From Algoriphagus aestuariicola (GTDB lineage Bacteria; Bacteroidota; Bacteroidia; Cytophagales; Cyclobacteriaceae): DNA of 64,000 bases. Position numbers and translations under genes: made by a program. The notes below the pieces were generated by a model. The model searched no databases. It saw only the letters and a list, made by a program, of their open reading frames with translations, and had not been told where the DNA came from. The stretch spans positions 372,001-436,000 of the forward strand of contig NZ_JAFKCW010000001.1 in NCBI RefSeq assembly GCF_017254835.1, read 5' to 3'. Shown piece after piece: positions 24,892 through 34,017 of this stretch. The first letter of the stretch is position 1. The number at the start of each line of letters is the position of its first letter.

Positions 24892-27261
24892 ATGAGATTT
24901 TCGCTTACCTGTATCCTGTTTTTTGGCTTGGGCCTGAGTACCGTTTTTTCACAAAGTGTGGAGATCACCGGCAAAGTGGTCGATGCAAAAACCCAATCTC
25001 CCATCGAGTTTGCCACCATCAAGCTGCTGGACAAAGCCAGCGGGGAAATGCTCGCCGGTACGACTACCCTGCCGGACGGTACGCTGCTGTTAGCCACCGA
25101 GAGTCGGAGCTTCAGCCTGGAGGTAAGTTTCATGGGCTTCATTACCCAGGAGTTTTCAGAGTTTGAAATAGTGAAAAACCAGGTAGACTTGGGTACCATC
25201 GCTTTGGCAGAAGATAGCAAACTCATGGATGAGGTCGTGGTGCGGGGCGAAAAATCCACCACGGAATTCCAGCTGGACAAACGGGTCTTCAATGTAGGCC
25301 AAGACCTTAGCAGCACCGGGGCCAGCGCCCTGGATGTGCTTAACAATATCCCCTCCGTCAATGTGAACATCGAAGGCCAGATCCTGCTCAGGGGTACTGG
25401 CGGGGTACAAGTACTGATCAACGGAAAGCCTTCTGTTTTGACCAGCGACGGGGGGAATGCTTTGGGTACGGTGACCGCCGACATGATCGAGCGGGTGGAG
25501 GTGATCACCAACCCCTCGGCAAAATACAATGCCGAAGGGACCTCTGGGATCATCAACATCGTCCTGAAAAAGGACGAGAAGCGCGGAGTCAACGGCTCGG
25601 TGACGCTCAACACCGGTGTGCCCAATAACCACAGCCTCGGCTTTTCGCTGAACAAGCGAACGGACAAATTCAACCTCTTCAGCCAGCTGGGGGTGGGCTA
25701 TAGGACCATGCCGGAGGACTTTGAAACCCGCAACAGCAACCTCATCGACGGCACCGAGGTGACCAGTCTGGGTGAGGCCGAGAAGAACGAGAAGTTTTTC
25801 AATCTTATCCTCGGTACTGACTACTACATCAACGAGCGCAATGTGATAACGCTCTCGGGAAACTATGCTTTCGAAGGCGAGACGGAATATTCGGACGGGG
25901 CTTTCAGCTCCTTTGATGCCTCGCAGGTGATGGTATCAGGCTGGAACAGGACGGAGTCCACCGAGGCCACCAATCCCAAGTGGCAATATGAGTTGCAGTA
26001 CAAAAGCGACTTTTCCGACAAGGACGACCATTTTCTTCTGATCAGCGCCTTGGGAAGCTCTTTTGCCAAGGATCAGCGTTCGGAGTTTGACAATTCGCCT
26101 ACTTTTGGGGAGGGAGCCCAAACGGAGCGCCAGTTGGCTGACAATGACTTCAGCCAAGCTGAGTACACCTTCCAAGCCGATTACACTCAGCCGTTTGGGG
26201 AGAAGTTCACGCTGGAGACCGGGGGGCAGTATTTCCTGAGCACGGTGAAAAACAACTATTCCATCTCCGATTTTGAGGAAGGGGAGTGGGTGGTGATCCC
26301 CAATCTTACAAACGATTTCCACTATTCCCAAAATGTACTCGGACTCTATGGCACGGGCGCCTACGAAGGGGACAAGTTTGGGTTAAAACTGGGCCTAAGG
26401 ATGGAAAATACCGACCTTCAGACCGAATTGGAGCAGACCGGCGAGGAGAATAAGCAGAACTTCACCAATGCTTTTCCCACCGTTCACGGATCCTACAAGG
26501 TGGCCAAGAACTTTTCTTTACAAGGAGGCTACTCTAGAAGAATCTCCAGACCAAGGTTTTTCGACTTGAATCCCTTCTATAACATCCGAAATCCTTACAA
26601 TGTCAGCACGGGTAATCCCGACCTACTCCCTGAGTACACCGACAGCTACGAGGTGACGGCGATCTTTGACCATGCTCTGTTTTCGCTCAGCGGCTCCGTT
26701 TACCACCGTTACATCACCCAAACGATCGAGGATGTGACCACCGTAGAAAGCGGTGTCAACATCACCAAGCCCATGAACATCGGTACCAACAACGTCACCG
26801 GATTGGAAGTGAATGGCAAGTTGACACCCAGCGACTGGTGGTCGGTGAACGCGGACTTCAACTACAACTACTTTGACCGGAGCGGAACTTGGGAGTCCAC
26901 GCCCTTCGGCTTCACCTCTAGCCAGTGGTCAAGCCGACTGACCAACAAGTTTGAACTTCCGGCGGATTTTGCATTGGAGGTGGTAACGGACTACCGGTCT
27001 TCCTATCAGACCTTCCAGCGGAGCAACAAGGGTTTTGTCATGGCAGACCTTGGCGTCCGTAAGAAGATCGTAAATGGCAAGGCCATCATCAACCTCAGCG
27101 TCAGGGATGTATTTGCGTCACGGGTGACGGAGAGCGAAAGCTATTCACCTGAATTCAGCCAGTACAGCTTTCGCCAGCGGGGAAGATTTGTGACGCTCGG
27201 TATCAGTTATGGCTTTGGCAAGGGCGAGGCCATGGAGTTTAGCGGAGCCAAAAGATTCTAG
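24892..27261 (+). CDS. TonB-dependent-receptor-like outer membrane beta-barrel protein
   Basis: 789 residues with signal peptide (about 1-20). The order is a carboxypeptidase-like regulatory domain (about 22-105, VEITGKVVDAKTQSPIEFA), a plug domain (about 120-225, with ALDVLNNIPSVNV, LINGKPSVL and ERVEVITNPSAKY), then a beta-barrel (about 230-789) ending with aromatic-rich strands. The KYNAEGTSGIINIVLKK stretch is typical of the Bacteroidota OMP_b-brl_3 family (PF14905). It resides in the outer membrane and takes up, or senses, an unknown ligand. No SusD partner is adjacent, which argues against a classical glycan-import pair. It is divergent from a LytS/LytTR pair, suggesting dedicated regulation. 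Confidence 0.92.
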   Translation: MRFSLTCILFFGLGLSTVFSQSVEITGKVVDAKTQSPIEFATIKLLDKASGEMLAGTTTLPDGTLLLATESRSFSLEVSFMGFITQEFSEFEIVKNQVDLGTIALAEDSKLMDEVVVRGEKSTTEFQLDKRVFNVGQDLSSTGASALDVLNNIPSVNVNIEGQILLRGTGGVQVLINGKPSVLTSDGGNALGTVTADMIERVEVITNPSAKYNAEGTSGIINIVLKKDEKRGVNGSVTLNTGVPNNHSLGFSLNKRTDKFNLFSQLGVGYRTMPEDFETRNSNLIDGTEVTSLGEAEKNEKFFNLILGTDYYINERNVITLSGNYAFEGETEYSDGAFSSFDASQVMVSGWNRTESTEATNPKWQYELQYKSDFSDKDDHFLLISALGSSFAKDQRSEFDNSPTFGEGAQTERQLADNDFSQAEYTFQADYTQPFGEKFTLETGGQYFLSTVKNNYSISDFEEGEWVVIPNLTNDFHYSQNVLGLYGTGAYEGDKFGLKLGLRMENTDLQTELEQTGEENKQNFTNAFPTVHGSYKVAKNFSLQGGYSRRISRPRFFDLNPFYNIRNPYNVSTGNPDLLPEYTDSYEVTAIFDHALFSLSGSVYHRYITQTIEDVTTVESGVNITKPMNIGTNNVTGLEVNGKLTPSDWWSVNADFNYNYFDRSGTWESTPFGFTSSQWSSRLTNKFELPADFALEVVTDYRSSYQTFQRSNKGFVMADLGVRKKIVNGKAIINLSVRDVFASRVTESESYSPEFSQYSFRQRGRFVTLGISYGFGKGEAMEFSGAKRF

Positions 27262-27286
27262 TAAGACAATCAACCAAAAAGTGCGG

Positions 27287-27317
27287 AAAACAGGGAGGCA
27301 ATCGCCTTCCTGTTTTT
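27287..27317 (+). terminator. Rho-independent terminator after receptor gene
   Basis: AAAACAGGGAGGC (27287-27299), a 4-base loop and GCCTTCCTGTTTT (27304-27316) form a 13-bp stem with a single G:U pair, followed by T's. Confidence 0.88.
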
Positions 27318-27428
27318 CTGTTTCAGCCGCTTGAGCCAAACATCAACCATTCAACTTTTGGAGGCTAGTTCACTTTAACCTTCGATTTTTTTCCTAGCTT
27401 ATTTGATAACCAGGATAACCCTTCAATT

Positions 27429-28832
27429 ATGAAACAGTCGCTGCTTTTTCCTCTCGCTTTTCTTTTTTTGTTCTATGGCATCCAATCAGCCCACTCGCAA
27501 GACAAAGGGTCGGATAGGCCGAACTTCATCATCATCTTCACCGATGATCAGGGCTATGGAGATTTGGGGGTATTTGGCCACCCCACGATCAAGACGCCAA
27601 ACATTGACCAGATGTCGGCTGAAGGGCAGAAATGGACCAACTTCTACGTAGCCGCCAATGTCTGCACTCCCAGCCGGGCGGGGCTGTTGACGGGAAGATT
27701 TCCCGTACGCACCGGAATGTATAGCAATGTGCGCAGGGTTTTGTTTCCAGATTCTGGAGGCGGATTGCCCGCCTATGAGCTGACCATCGCAAAACAGCTC
27801 AAATCCGTCGGGTATGCTACCGCGGCGATAGGCAAATGGCACCTCGGCCATTTGCCGCAATACCTACCGACCAGTCATGGTTTCGATTCTTACTTTGGCA
27901 TCCCCTACAGCAATGACATGGATAGGGTGAACGATGTCTCGGCAAAGGAAGCTTTCCAAAACTCCAAGATTGAATACTTCAACGTTCCCTTGATGCGAGA
28001 TACCAGCGTAATCGAGCGACCGGCAGACCAGCGGACGATTACCAGAAGATATACCGAGGAGGCGGTGAAAATCATTGGGGAGAATAAGGGCGAGCCGTTT
28101 TTCATTTATCTGGCGCATTCCCTACCTCATGTTCCGCTCTTTGCTTCGGATAGTTTTTTGGGGCAAAGCGAGCGGGGACTCTATGGGGACGTGATCGAGG
28201 AGATAGACTGGAGCGTGGGCCAAATCCTGGCGGCGCTCCGCCAGCATGGCTTGGAACAAAAAACCTATGTGGTCTTTACTTCGGACAACGGCCCATGGCT
28301 GACATTCAACGAACAGGGCGGAAGTGCTGGTTTGCTTTTTGGGGGAAAAGGGACCAGCTACGAAGGCGGAGTCCGCGTACCGACGGTGATCTGGGGTCCG
28401 GGAAACGTAAAGCCAGAAGTCGTGTCCAAAATGGGCAGCACCCTCGATTTGTTTCCCACGATTACCTCTCTTGCCAGAGTGGAAATGCCAAGGGACAGGA
28501 TTTATGATGGCTTTGACTTGAGTCCGGTGTTCCGGGGACAAGACGAGTCGCCACGGAAGGAGATGTTTTACTACCATGGCGATCGGCTGTTTGCGGTGCG
28601 AAGTGGCGACTTTAAGCTCTATTTCTACAGCAACAATCCCTCGGGATACCCTGCGAAGGTTGAGGAACTAGACAAGCCGAAGCTTTTTAATCTTGCCCAT
28701 GATCCATCGGAGAGATTTGACGTGATAGATCAGCATGCAGACGTGGTGGAGGAAATCATGCTTGGTGTCAAAATCCACCGCGAGAACATGACCTTTGGCC
28801 AGACCCAGCTTGAGAGCCGGATCGGTCAGTAG
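27429..28832 (+). CDS. Secreted sulfatase, Cys-type formylglycine
   Basis: 467 residues with signal peptide (about 1-23, AHSQ). The alkaline-phosphatase-like fold begins with IIIFTDDQGYGDLGV, where the two Asp bind calcium. The activation motif C-x-P-S-R is at 79-83 (CTPSRAGLLTGR), where Cys79 must be converted to formylglycine. GKWHLGH near 138 and YVVFTSDNGPW near 280 complete the active site. It removes sulfate esters from a carbohydrate or aryl sulfate in the periplasm. The subfamily resembles N-acetylgalactosamine-6-sulfatase/arylsulfatase A types, but specificity is not resolvable here. No sulfatase-maturing enzyme is in the window. Confidence 0.93.
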   Translation: MKQSLLFPLAFLFLFYGIQSAHSQDKGSDRPNFIIIFTDDQGYGDLGVFGHPTIKTPNIDQMSAEGQKWTNFYVAANVCTPSRAGLLTGRFPVRTGMYSNVRRVLFPDSGGGLPAYELTIAKQLKSVGYATAAIGKWHLGHLPQYLPTSHGFDSYFGIPYSNDMDRVNDVSAKEAFQNSKIEYFNVPLMRDTSVIERPADQRTITRRYTEEAVKIIGENKGEPFFIYLAHSLPHVPLFASDSFLGQSERGLYGDVIEEIDWSVGQILAALRQHGLEQKTYVVFTSDNGPWLTFNEQGGSAGLLFGGKGTSYEGGVRVPTVIWGPGNVKPEVVSKMGSTLDLFPTITSLARVEMPRDRIYDGFDLSPVFRGQDESPRKEMFYYHGDRLFAVRSGDFKLYFYSNNPSGYPAKVEELDKPKLFNLAHDPSERFDVIDQHADVVEEIMLGVKIHRENMTFGQTQLESRIGQ

Positions 28833-28946
28833 GCTAAATCAGTACACCGTTTATCGCGGGAAATCAGCCAAGCCTGGCAAATAATAAACAGGAATGGCGC
28901 AACGAGCCCGCCTAGGCTACTTTGCTTCTTTCAAAAAAGAGAAGCC

Positions 28947-29543
28947 ATGAAAACATCCTTGAAGTACCTTCCGATTTGGATTTTAATCCTTACCGTATTT
29001 GCCGCCTGCGGGGATGGTGGAGAGGAACCCCAGCCCCAGTCAGAATATTTTTTCCGGTTCAAGGTGAACGGTATGCAAAAGGAATTTCGTGCCAACCTCC
29101 AAACGCAGGGTATGGCGATGACCTACGACACCTCGGGTGAGGTGTATATGGCCACGGCGATAATTCTCGGCGATGGCAGTGACGGAACCAAAAACTTTGT
29201 GTCTATGACGGTTTTGAACGAGGAGCCTTTCGATACCGGCATGAGCTACGAGATGCAGGACGCGATCGCGTATAGCGGAGTGCCCCTTGTTCGGATTCAA
29301 TTCACCTATGCCGACGAAGACGGTGACTTGTACAATGCCGTGCTTTTTCAGCGAAACGATCTTTCCATGAAGATTACCGATGATGCCAGCGTACGTTTTT
29401 CCTCCCTCAGTCAAAATCTAGTCGAGGGAACCTTCAGCGCCACGGTGCTCGGCCCGGTATCCACTCCATTGGGTCGGGCAAACGAGGAGATCAAAATCAC
29501 CGATGGACAGTTTAAGCTGGTTCTCTATCGCTCGGGCCTATAG
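28947..29543 (+). CDS. Lipoprotein, unknown function
   Basis: 198 residues. The signal peptide ends in a lipobox (TVFAAC, Cys21), followed by an acidic/proline linker (GDGGEEPQPQ) that often directs surface export of Bacteroidota lipoproteins. The mature part (FRFKVNGMQKEFRANL onward) is mostly beta-strand and resembles small 'DUF'-type surface lipoproteins. No named family is recognised with confidence. It stands alone, 114 bp after the sulfatase gene and 153 bp before the sensor kinase. Confidence 0.75.
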   Translation: MKTSLKYLPIWILILTVFAACGDGGEEPQPQSEYFFRFKVNGMQKEFRANLQTQGMAMTYDTSGEVYMATAIILGDGSDGTKNFVSMTVLNEEPFDTGMSYEMQDAIAYSGVPLVRIQFTYADEDGDLYNAVLFQRNDLSMKITDDASVRFSSLSQNLVEGTFSATVLGPVSTPLGRANEEIKITDGQFKLVLYRSGL

Positions 29544-29696
29544 TCATTGGCGATACCTAGTCGGAAATGATAGATGGAGGTCGTTGCTTGGATCTAGCCG
29601 GAATATTTTGCTTCAATTTTTTCTGTATCTCGCTCTAGTGTTGGCTTTTGAACACCTCTTTTTGTAAATAGGAAGGGTGTTTTTTAAGCCCCGCTC

Positions 29697-31763
29697 ATGT
29701 GTCGTTTGACCCTGATTCTTTTTCTGACGCTCGTCGCACCGCTGGTTTTTGGACAAAAGGTGGTGGATTCCCTAAGAAGCGAACTGACCCGTTCCAGCCT
29801 GCCCGACTCTTTGCGTGTAGATCTTTACAATGAACTCGCTTTCACCTATGCCGGGATCAATCCGATTTTGGGCCATGCTTATGCGGATTCAGCCTTGGAT
29901 TTGGCTAGAGAAAAAGGGATGTCTTCACGAGCCATATCTGCCATCAACTACCACGGAGTCAACTATTGGTACCAAGGAGAGGATTCCTTGGCGCTGGTTG
30001 CATACCGGCAGGTCCTGGAAGCGCACCGAGAGAGTGGCAACCGAAAGGGTCAAGCGAGCGCAACCAACAATATTGCCCTGATCGAATACCGAAATGGCAA
30101 CTACCGCGAAGCACTCGAAGCCCACGAGGCGGCAACGAAGATCTTTGAGGAATTGGGACTGAGAAAAAACATGATCAACAGCCTGACCAATACCGGAGTG
30201 GTGTTTTTGGCTTTGGCAGACTATCCCAATGCACAGGAATATTTCCTGAAAGCACTGGGAAAGACGGAGCCCGAGGATATCTGGGAGCGTGCAAACAGCT
30301 TCAATAATCTCGGCTTGATCGAGAAGAACCTGGGCAGCTATGAGGAAGCAGAATCTAACTACTTGCAGGCGCTTGAGCTCTATCGGCAGACGGAAAACGT
30401 CCAGTCCGAAGCCTCTGCCCTCGGCAATCTGAGCGCAGTGGCGCAACTCCAAGGTAAGTTCAGGGAATCCGAAGCCTACATCCGTCAAGCTCTGGCACTG
30501 AACAAAACCATCGGCAACTCCCGCCGCATTGCCTCAGACTATGCCAACTGGGGAACGCTCGCGCTGGAAATGGACCAACCCCAATTGGCTGACGCCTATT
30601 TGGACAGCGCCAGAAGTCTGTACCTGGAAGCAGGGGAAAAACTCAGCCTCTCCACCGTCTATCTCGAGCTGGCCCGGGCAAAAAAAGCCTTGGGTCTACC
30701 TGCCAGTATCTCTCTGAGTCTGGAGCGGGAGGCACTTCGCTATGCAGAAGAGTCAGGTTCGCTTGATGCCCAGCGAAGTGCTTGGGCTGCATTGTCCTCC
30801 TCGCTGGAGCGTTCTGGGGATTTCAGGGAAAGTCTTGCCGCTTTCCGCAAGTTCAGCCAATTTCAGGACAGCATCTTCAATGACGAAAACGAGCGGAAGT
30901 TGCTGAGGTCCAAGATTGGGTATGAGTTTGAAGCTCGGGAGAAGCAGCTGACGGCGTCTTTTGAAACGGATCGCAAGCTGTTGGAAGCCGAGCGGGAGCA
31001 AGAGAGGTTAAAGGCAGGACTTTACTTGGCGTTGGCAATCGGCATAGTGCTGGTGGCCGTGCTGGTGATTTTCCTGCTGCGCATGCAGGCCAAAAGCAAA
31101 CGCGTCAAGCTGGAGTCCGAGTTTCGGGCAAGGTCAGCGGAGCTGGAGTTGAAGGCACTTAAGGCCCAGATGAACCCCCATTTTATTTTTAATGCACTCA
31201 GCTCCATCAGTAGTTTCTTGCTCAAAAACCAGCCAGAAGAGGCGGACCGCTACCTCACTCGCTTCTCCCGGCTGATCCGCCGAATTCTCGAGTATTCCGA
31301 CAGGGCCGAGATTACCTTGTCCGAGGAGGTGGGGCTTTTGAAGGATTATATCGCCATCGAAGCTCTGCGGCTGGGCAAGAAAGTAGATTTCAGCATCGTG
31401 CTGGAGGAGGGGGTGGATGGAGACAGCCTGCTGATGCCGCCTTTGATCTTGCAGCCATTGGTGGAGAACAGTCTTTGGCATGGCATCGCCAACACCTCCT
31501 CGGATGGGGAGATAATCCTTAAGGTTTTCCGTCAAGAATCCAGCTACTTACTCGTCTTGAGGGACAACGGAGCTGGACTCAGGGAGGCTGTCCAAGTCGA
31601 ACAAAAGCACCAATCCATGGGGATGTATCTGGTGGAGAGCCGCCTGGAAAGCCTCCACAGGGACAGGCCGAATTCCGCATGGTCACTGTTGAGAGAAAGT
31701 TTGGCATCCGGATTTGAAGTTAGACTGACCTTCACACCCCGAGAAAAACTAAGCACGATATGA
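29697..31763 (+). CDS. TPR-repeat sensor histidine kinase
   Basis: 688 residues. Signal peptide about 1-19. Tetratricopeptide repeats run from about 40 to 390, for example ATNNIALIEYRNGNYREALEAHE and SFNNLGLIEKNLGSYEEAE, and would lie in the periplasm. A coiled coil (about 395-440), one membrane helix (441-462) and a second short coil lead to the His_kinase domain. LKALKAQMNPHFIFNALSSI carries phosphorylated His495, PLILQPLVENSLWHG is the N box, and a G-box-like MGMYLVESRL follows. The periplasmic repeats probably read a protein partner. The stop overlaps the regulator start by 4 bp. Confidence 0.95.
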   Translation: MCRLTLILFLTLVAPLVFGQKVVDSLRSELTRSSLPDSLRVDLYNELAFTYAGINPILGHAYADSALDLAREKGMSSRAISAINYHGVNYWYQGEDSLALVAYRQVLEAHRESGNRKGQASATNNIALIEYRNGNYREALEAHEAATKIFEELGLRKNMINSLTNTGVVFLALADYPNAQEYFLKALGKTEPEDIWERANSFNNLGLIEKNLGSYEEAESNYLQALELYRQTENVQSEASALGNLSAVAQLQGKFRESEAYIRQALALNKTIGNSRRIASDYANWGTLALEMDQPQLADAYLDSARSLYLEAGEKLSLSTVYLELARAKKALGLPASISLSLEREALRYAEESGSLDAQRSAWAALSSSLERSGDFRESLAAFRKFSQFQDSIFNDENERKLLRSKIGYEFEAREKQLTASFETDRKLLEAEREQERLKAGLYLALAIGIVLVAVLVIFLLRMQAKSKRVKLESEFRARSAELELKALKAQMNPHFIFNALSSISSFLLKNQPEEADRYLTRFSRLIRRILEYSDRAEITLSEEVGLLKDYIAIEALRLGKKVDFSIVLEEGVDGDSLLMPPLILQPLVENSLWHGIANTSSDGEIILKVFRQESSYLLVLRDNGAGLREAVQVEQKHQSMGMYLVESRLESLHRDRPNSAWSLLRESLASGFEVRLTFTPREKLSTI

Positions 31764-32509
31764 TTCAAAGCGTCATCATTGAAGATGAGCCCACAAGCGC
31801 GGAGCGCTTGCGTCTGCTATTGGAAAAATATCATCGGGATGAAATTCGTGTCTTACGATGGATTCAGACCGGGGAAGCTGCTGAAGAATTCCTCGCTCAC
31901 AATCCCGTCGATCTGGTCTTTTTTGACGTGGAAATCGGCAAGATGACGGCTTTCGAGATTTTGGCCAAACTTTCCAAGCCGGCTTTTTCCATCATTTTCA
32001 CGACGGCCCACGAAGAATATGCCCTACAGGCGATCAAGCATTCTGCGCTGGACTATCTGCTAAAGCCAGTCGATGCAGATGAGTTGGATCTGGCAATTTC
32101 CAAAGTCAAAAATCCCGGCCGACAGGTTCCCTCCGAGCAGCTTCGCCAGTTGTTGGACTATGTCAATTCCGCCCGTAGGCATCACCGGATTCCCATTCCG
32201 ATGCAGGCAGGGATCGAATACCTGGAAATCGCAGAAATCATCCGCTGTCAGGCCGACGTGAACTATACCCACCTTTTTTTAAAAGGCGGAAGGAAGATAA
32301 CCGTGGCCAAGACACTCAAGGATTTTGAGGAGATGTTGGCTGGATCGGGATTTTTTCGTATTCACAATTCGCATTTGGTGAATCTCGGTGAGGTCAGGAT
32401 GTATCATCGGGGAAAAGGTGGATATCTTATACTCCGCGACGGATCCGAGATAGAGGTAGCTTCCAGAAGGAAAGAAGAATTGATCAAAGCGCTCGACAGA
32501 TTTAACTAG
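31760..32509 (+). CDS. LytTR response regulator (second pair)
   Basis: 249 residues. The receiver (about 1-120) has IIEDEP at the start, Asp56 (LVFFDVEIGKMTAFE), FTTAHEEYAL and YLLKPVDADE. The LytTR DNA-binding domain follows at about 150-249 (EYLEIAEIIRCQADVNYTHLF, then FFRIHNSHLVNL). It forms an obligate-looking pair with the TPR kinase through a 4-bp overlap. The next gene is a PepSY membrane protein 160 bp downstream, but that gene has its own operator-like motif, so it need not be in the same transcript. Confidence 0.95.
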   Translation: MIQSVIIEDEPTSAERLRLLLEKYHRDEIRVLRWIQTGEAAEEFLAHNPVDLVFFDVEIGKMTAFEILAKLSKPAFSIIFTTAHEEYALQAIKHSALDYLLKPVDADELDLAISKVKNPGRQVPSEQLRQLLDYVNSARRHHRIPIPMQAGIEYLEIAEIIRCQADVNYTHLFLKGGRKITVAKTLKDFEEMLAGSGFFRIHNSHLVNLGEVRMYHRGKGGYLILRDGSEIEVASRRKEELIKALDRFN

Positions 32510-32546
32510 TGCCCAATTTGGAACTGATCTTTTTTAAAATAATTTG

Positions 32547-32566
32547 TTTAGAATTAGTCTAAGTAA
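32547..32566. promoter_or_regulatory. DtxR/MntR-like operator motif, copy 1
   Basis: TTTAGAATTAGTCTAAGTAA contains the inverted repeat TTAGA-N5-TCTAA. It directly follows a -7-like ATAATTTG (32539-32546), with TTTG at 32517-32520 as a possible -33, and lies about 100 bp before the PepSY gene. Sixteen of 20 bases match a second copy at 37584-37603, and every difference is a transition. An iron or manganese regulator of the DtxR type is the suggested reader, by resemblance only. Confidence 0.5.
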
Positions 32567-32668
32567 TAATTTCGCGTCATCAGGAAAGGTTTCTAAGTCT
32601 TCATGTCCTTAGCATAGGACGGCTTGCTTAGAGACTTCAGATGTTTAACTCATTGACGCCGGCTGCTT

Positions 32669-33832
32669 GTGAATCTTAAGAAATTTTTGGGAAAACTTCA
32701 TTTATGGCTTGGGCTCAGTTCTGGGCTGGTGGTATTTATTGTGGCAGTCACGGGTTGTATCTATGCATTTCAGGCTGAAATACAGGATTTGACGCAGTCT
32801 CATCGCTTTGTTGAGCCAAAGGCGCAAGCGATTTTACCCCCAAGCAAAATCAGTGAGATAGCACACCAGGTATTTCCGGAGGGGCATCTCCATGCGGTGC
32901 TTTATCCGAAGCCAGACCGATCGGCGCAGGCTATTTTCTTCAGCTATGGCGAGGGACATGACCACTACAAAATAGCCTATGTCAATCCCTACTCCGGGGA
33001 GGTGCTGAAGGTGAAGGACGAAAACAAGGGATTTTTCCCCTTTATCTTGGACGGTCACTTTTACCTTTGGCTGCCGGATGCCATCGGTCAAAAGGTCGTC
33101 GGTATATTCACGCTGATTTTTCTTTTTATGATTATCTCCGGCTTGGTGCTATGGTGGCCAAAGGGCAAAAACCTGAAGCAAAGCCTTACTGTCAAATGGA
33201 ACGCCCGCTGGAGAAGGAAAAACTACGATCTCCACCAGGTGTTGGGCTTTTACGTGATGGTGTTCGCTTTGGTCTTTGTGGTCACGGGCTTGGTCTGGAG
33301 CTTTTTCTGGTTTAGAGATGGATACTATTCACTTTTGACGGGAAAAGAACAGTTTGTAGAATATTACGATCCGATCTCGGATTCCACGCAGATTTGGACG
33401 GAAGCGACTCCGGCCTTGGACAAGGTCTGGCTGAAGATGCGTGAAGAATACCCCAACGCGGACTACATCGAAGTCCATCCTCCGGAGCTGCCCCATGCCG
33501 CCATCGCGGCCAATGCTAATCCGGATGGGGATACCTATTGGCAGATCGACTACCGTTACTTTGACCAGTACACACTCGAAGAGCTGCCAGTTGAGCACAT
33601 GTGGGGAAGAATAGACGAGGCCTCGACGGGTGAAAAACTCTTCCGAATGAACTACGATATCCACGTCGGTGCTATCGGAGGGTTTCCAGGCAAGCTTTTG
33701 GCCTTCTTCCTCAGCGCAATCATCGCCTCTCTTCCAGTCACGGGATTTTTGGTTTGGTGGGGGAGAAGGAACAAAGTGAAAAAGAATTTGCCAAAAAAAG
33801 AGGTTACCAGTTCGGAATTGGCGAGGATTTAA
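32669..33832 (+). CDS. PepSY-associated transmembrane protein
   Basis: 387 residues starting at a GTG. The first helix, LWLGLSSGLVVFIVAVTGCIYAF (about 11-33), is diagnostic for PepSY_TM proteins. Three more helices lie near 142-160, 190-215 and 338-358. Extracytoplasmic PepSY-like segments include YVNPYSGEVLKVKDENKGFF and a HEP-type loop ending in FRMNYDIHVGAIGGFPGKLLAFF, with conserved histidines that may coordinate haem or iron. Relatives are commonly encoded with siderophore receptors and called iron-regulated membrane or reductase-like proteins. The operator-like motif upstream supports metal control. Function as a ferric-siderophore reductase is inference from the family. Confidence 0.9.
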   Translation: MNLKKFLGKLHLWLGLSSGLVVFIVAVTGCIYAFQAEIQDLTQSHRFVEPKAQAILPPSKISEIAHQVFPEGHLHAVLYPKPDRSAQAIFFSYGEGHDHYKIAYVNPYSGEVLKVKDENKGFFPFILDGHFYLWLPDAIGQKVVGIFTLIFLFMIISGLVLWWPKGKNLKQSLTVKWNARWRRKNYDLHQVLGFYVMVFALVFVVTGLVWSFFWFRDGYYSLLTGKEQFVEYYDPISDSTQIWTEATPALDKVWLKMREEYPNADYIEVHPPELPHAAIAANANPDGDTYWQIDYRYFDQYTLEELPVEHMWGRIDEASTGEKLFRMNYDIHVGAIGGFPGKLLAFFLSAIIASLPVTGFLVWWGRRNKVKKNLPKKEVTSSELARI

Positions 33833-33938
33833 GCTAAGGACCAGCGCTGGACTCGGACCGATTTCCAGCTAGGCTGGAATTTGCAGTAGCCTGACGTCAA
33901 TCAAAAACCTTGAATAAAGTTAGTAGGATATTAGAGCC

Positions 33939-33971
33939 AAAAAGCCGGAGGGACATTCCCTCCGGCTTTTT
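33939..33971. terminator. Strong bidirectional terminator
   Basis: A perfect 15-bp stem AAAAAGCCGGAGGGA (33939-33953) / TCCCTCCGGCTTTTT (33957-33971) with a 3-base loop, flanked by A's and T's. It serves the plus-strand PepSY gene and the minus-strand sulfatase that converge here. Confidence 0.95.
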
Positions 33972-34017
33972 TATGCGGCTTATGGTCCTGCATCGCTTGG
34001 CTATCTCTAAGTGCCGG

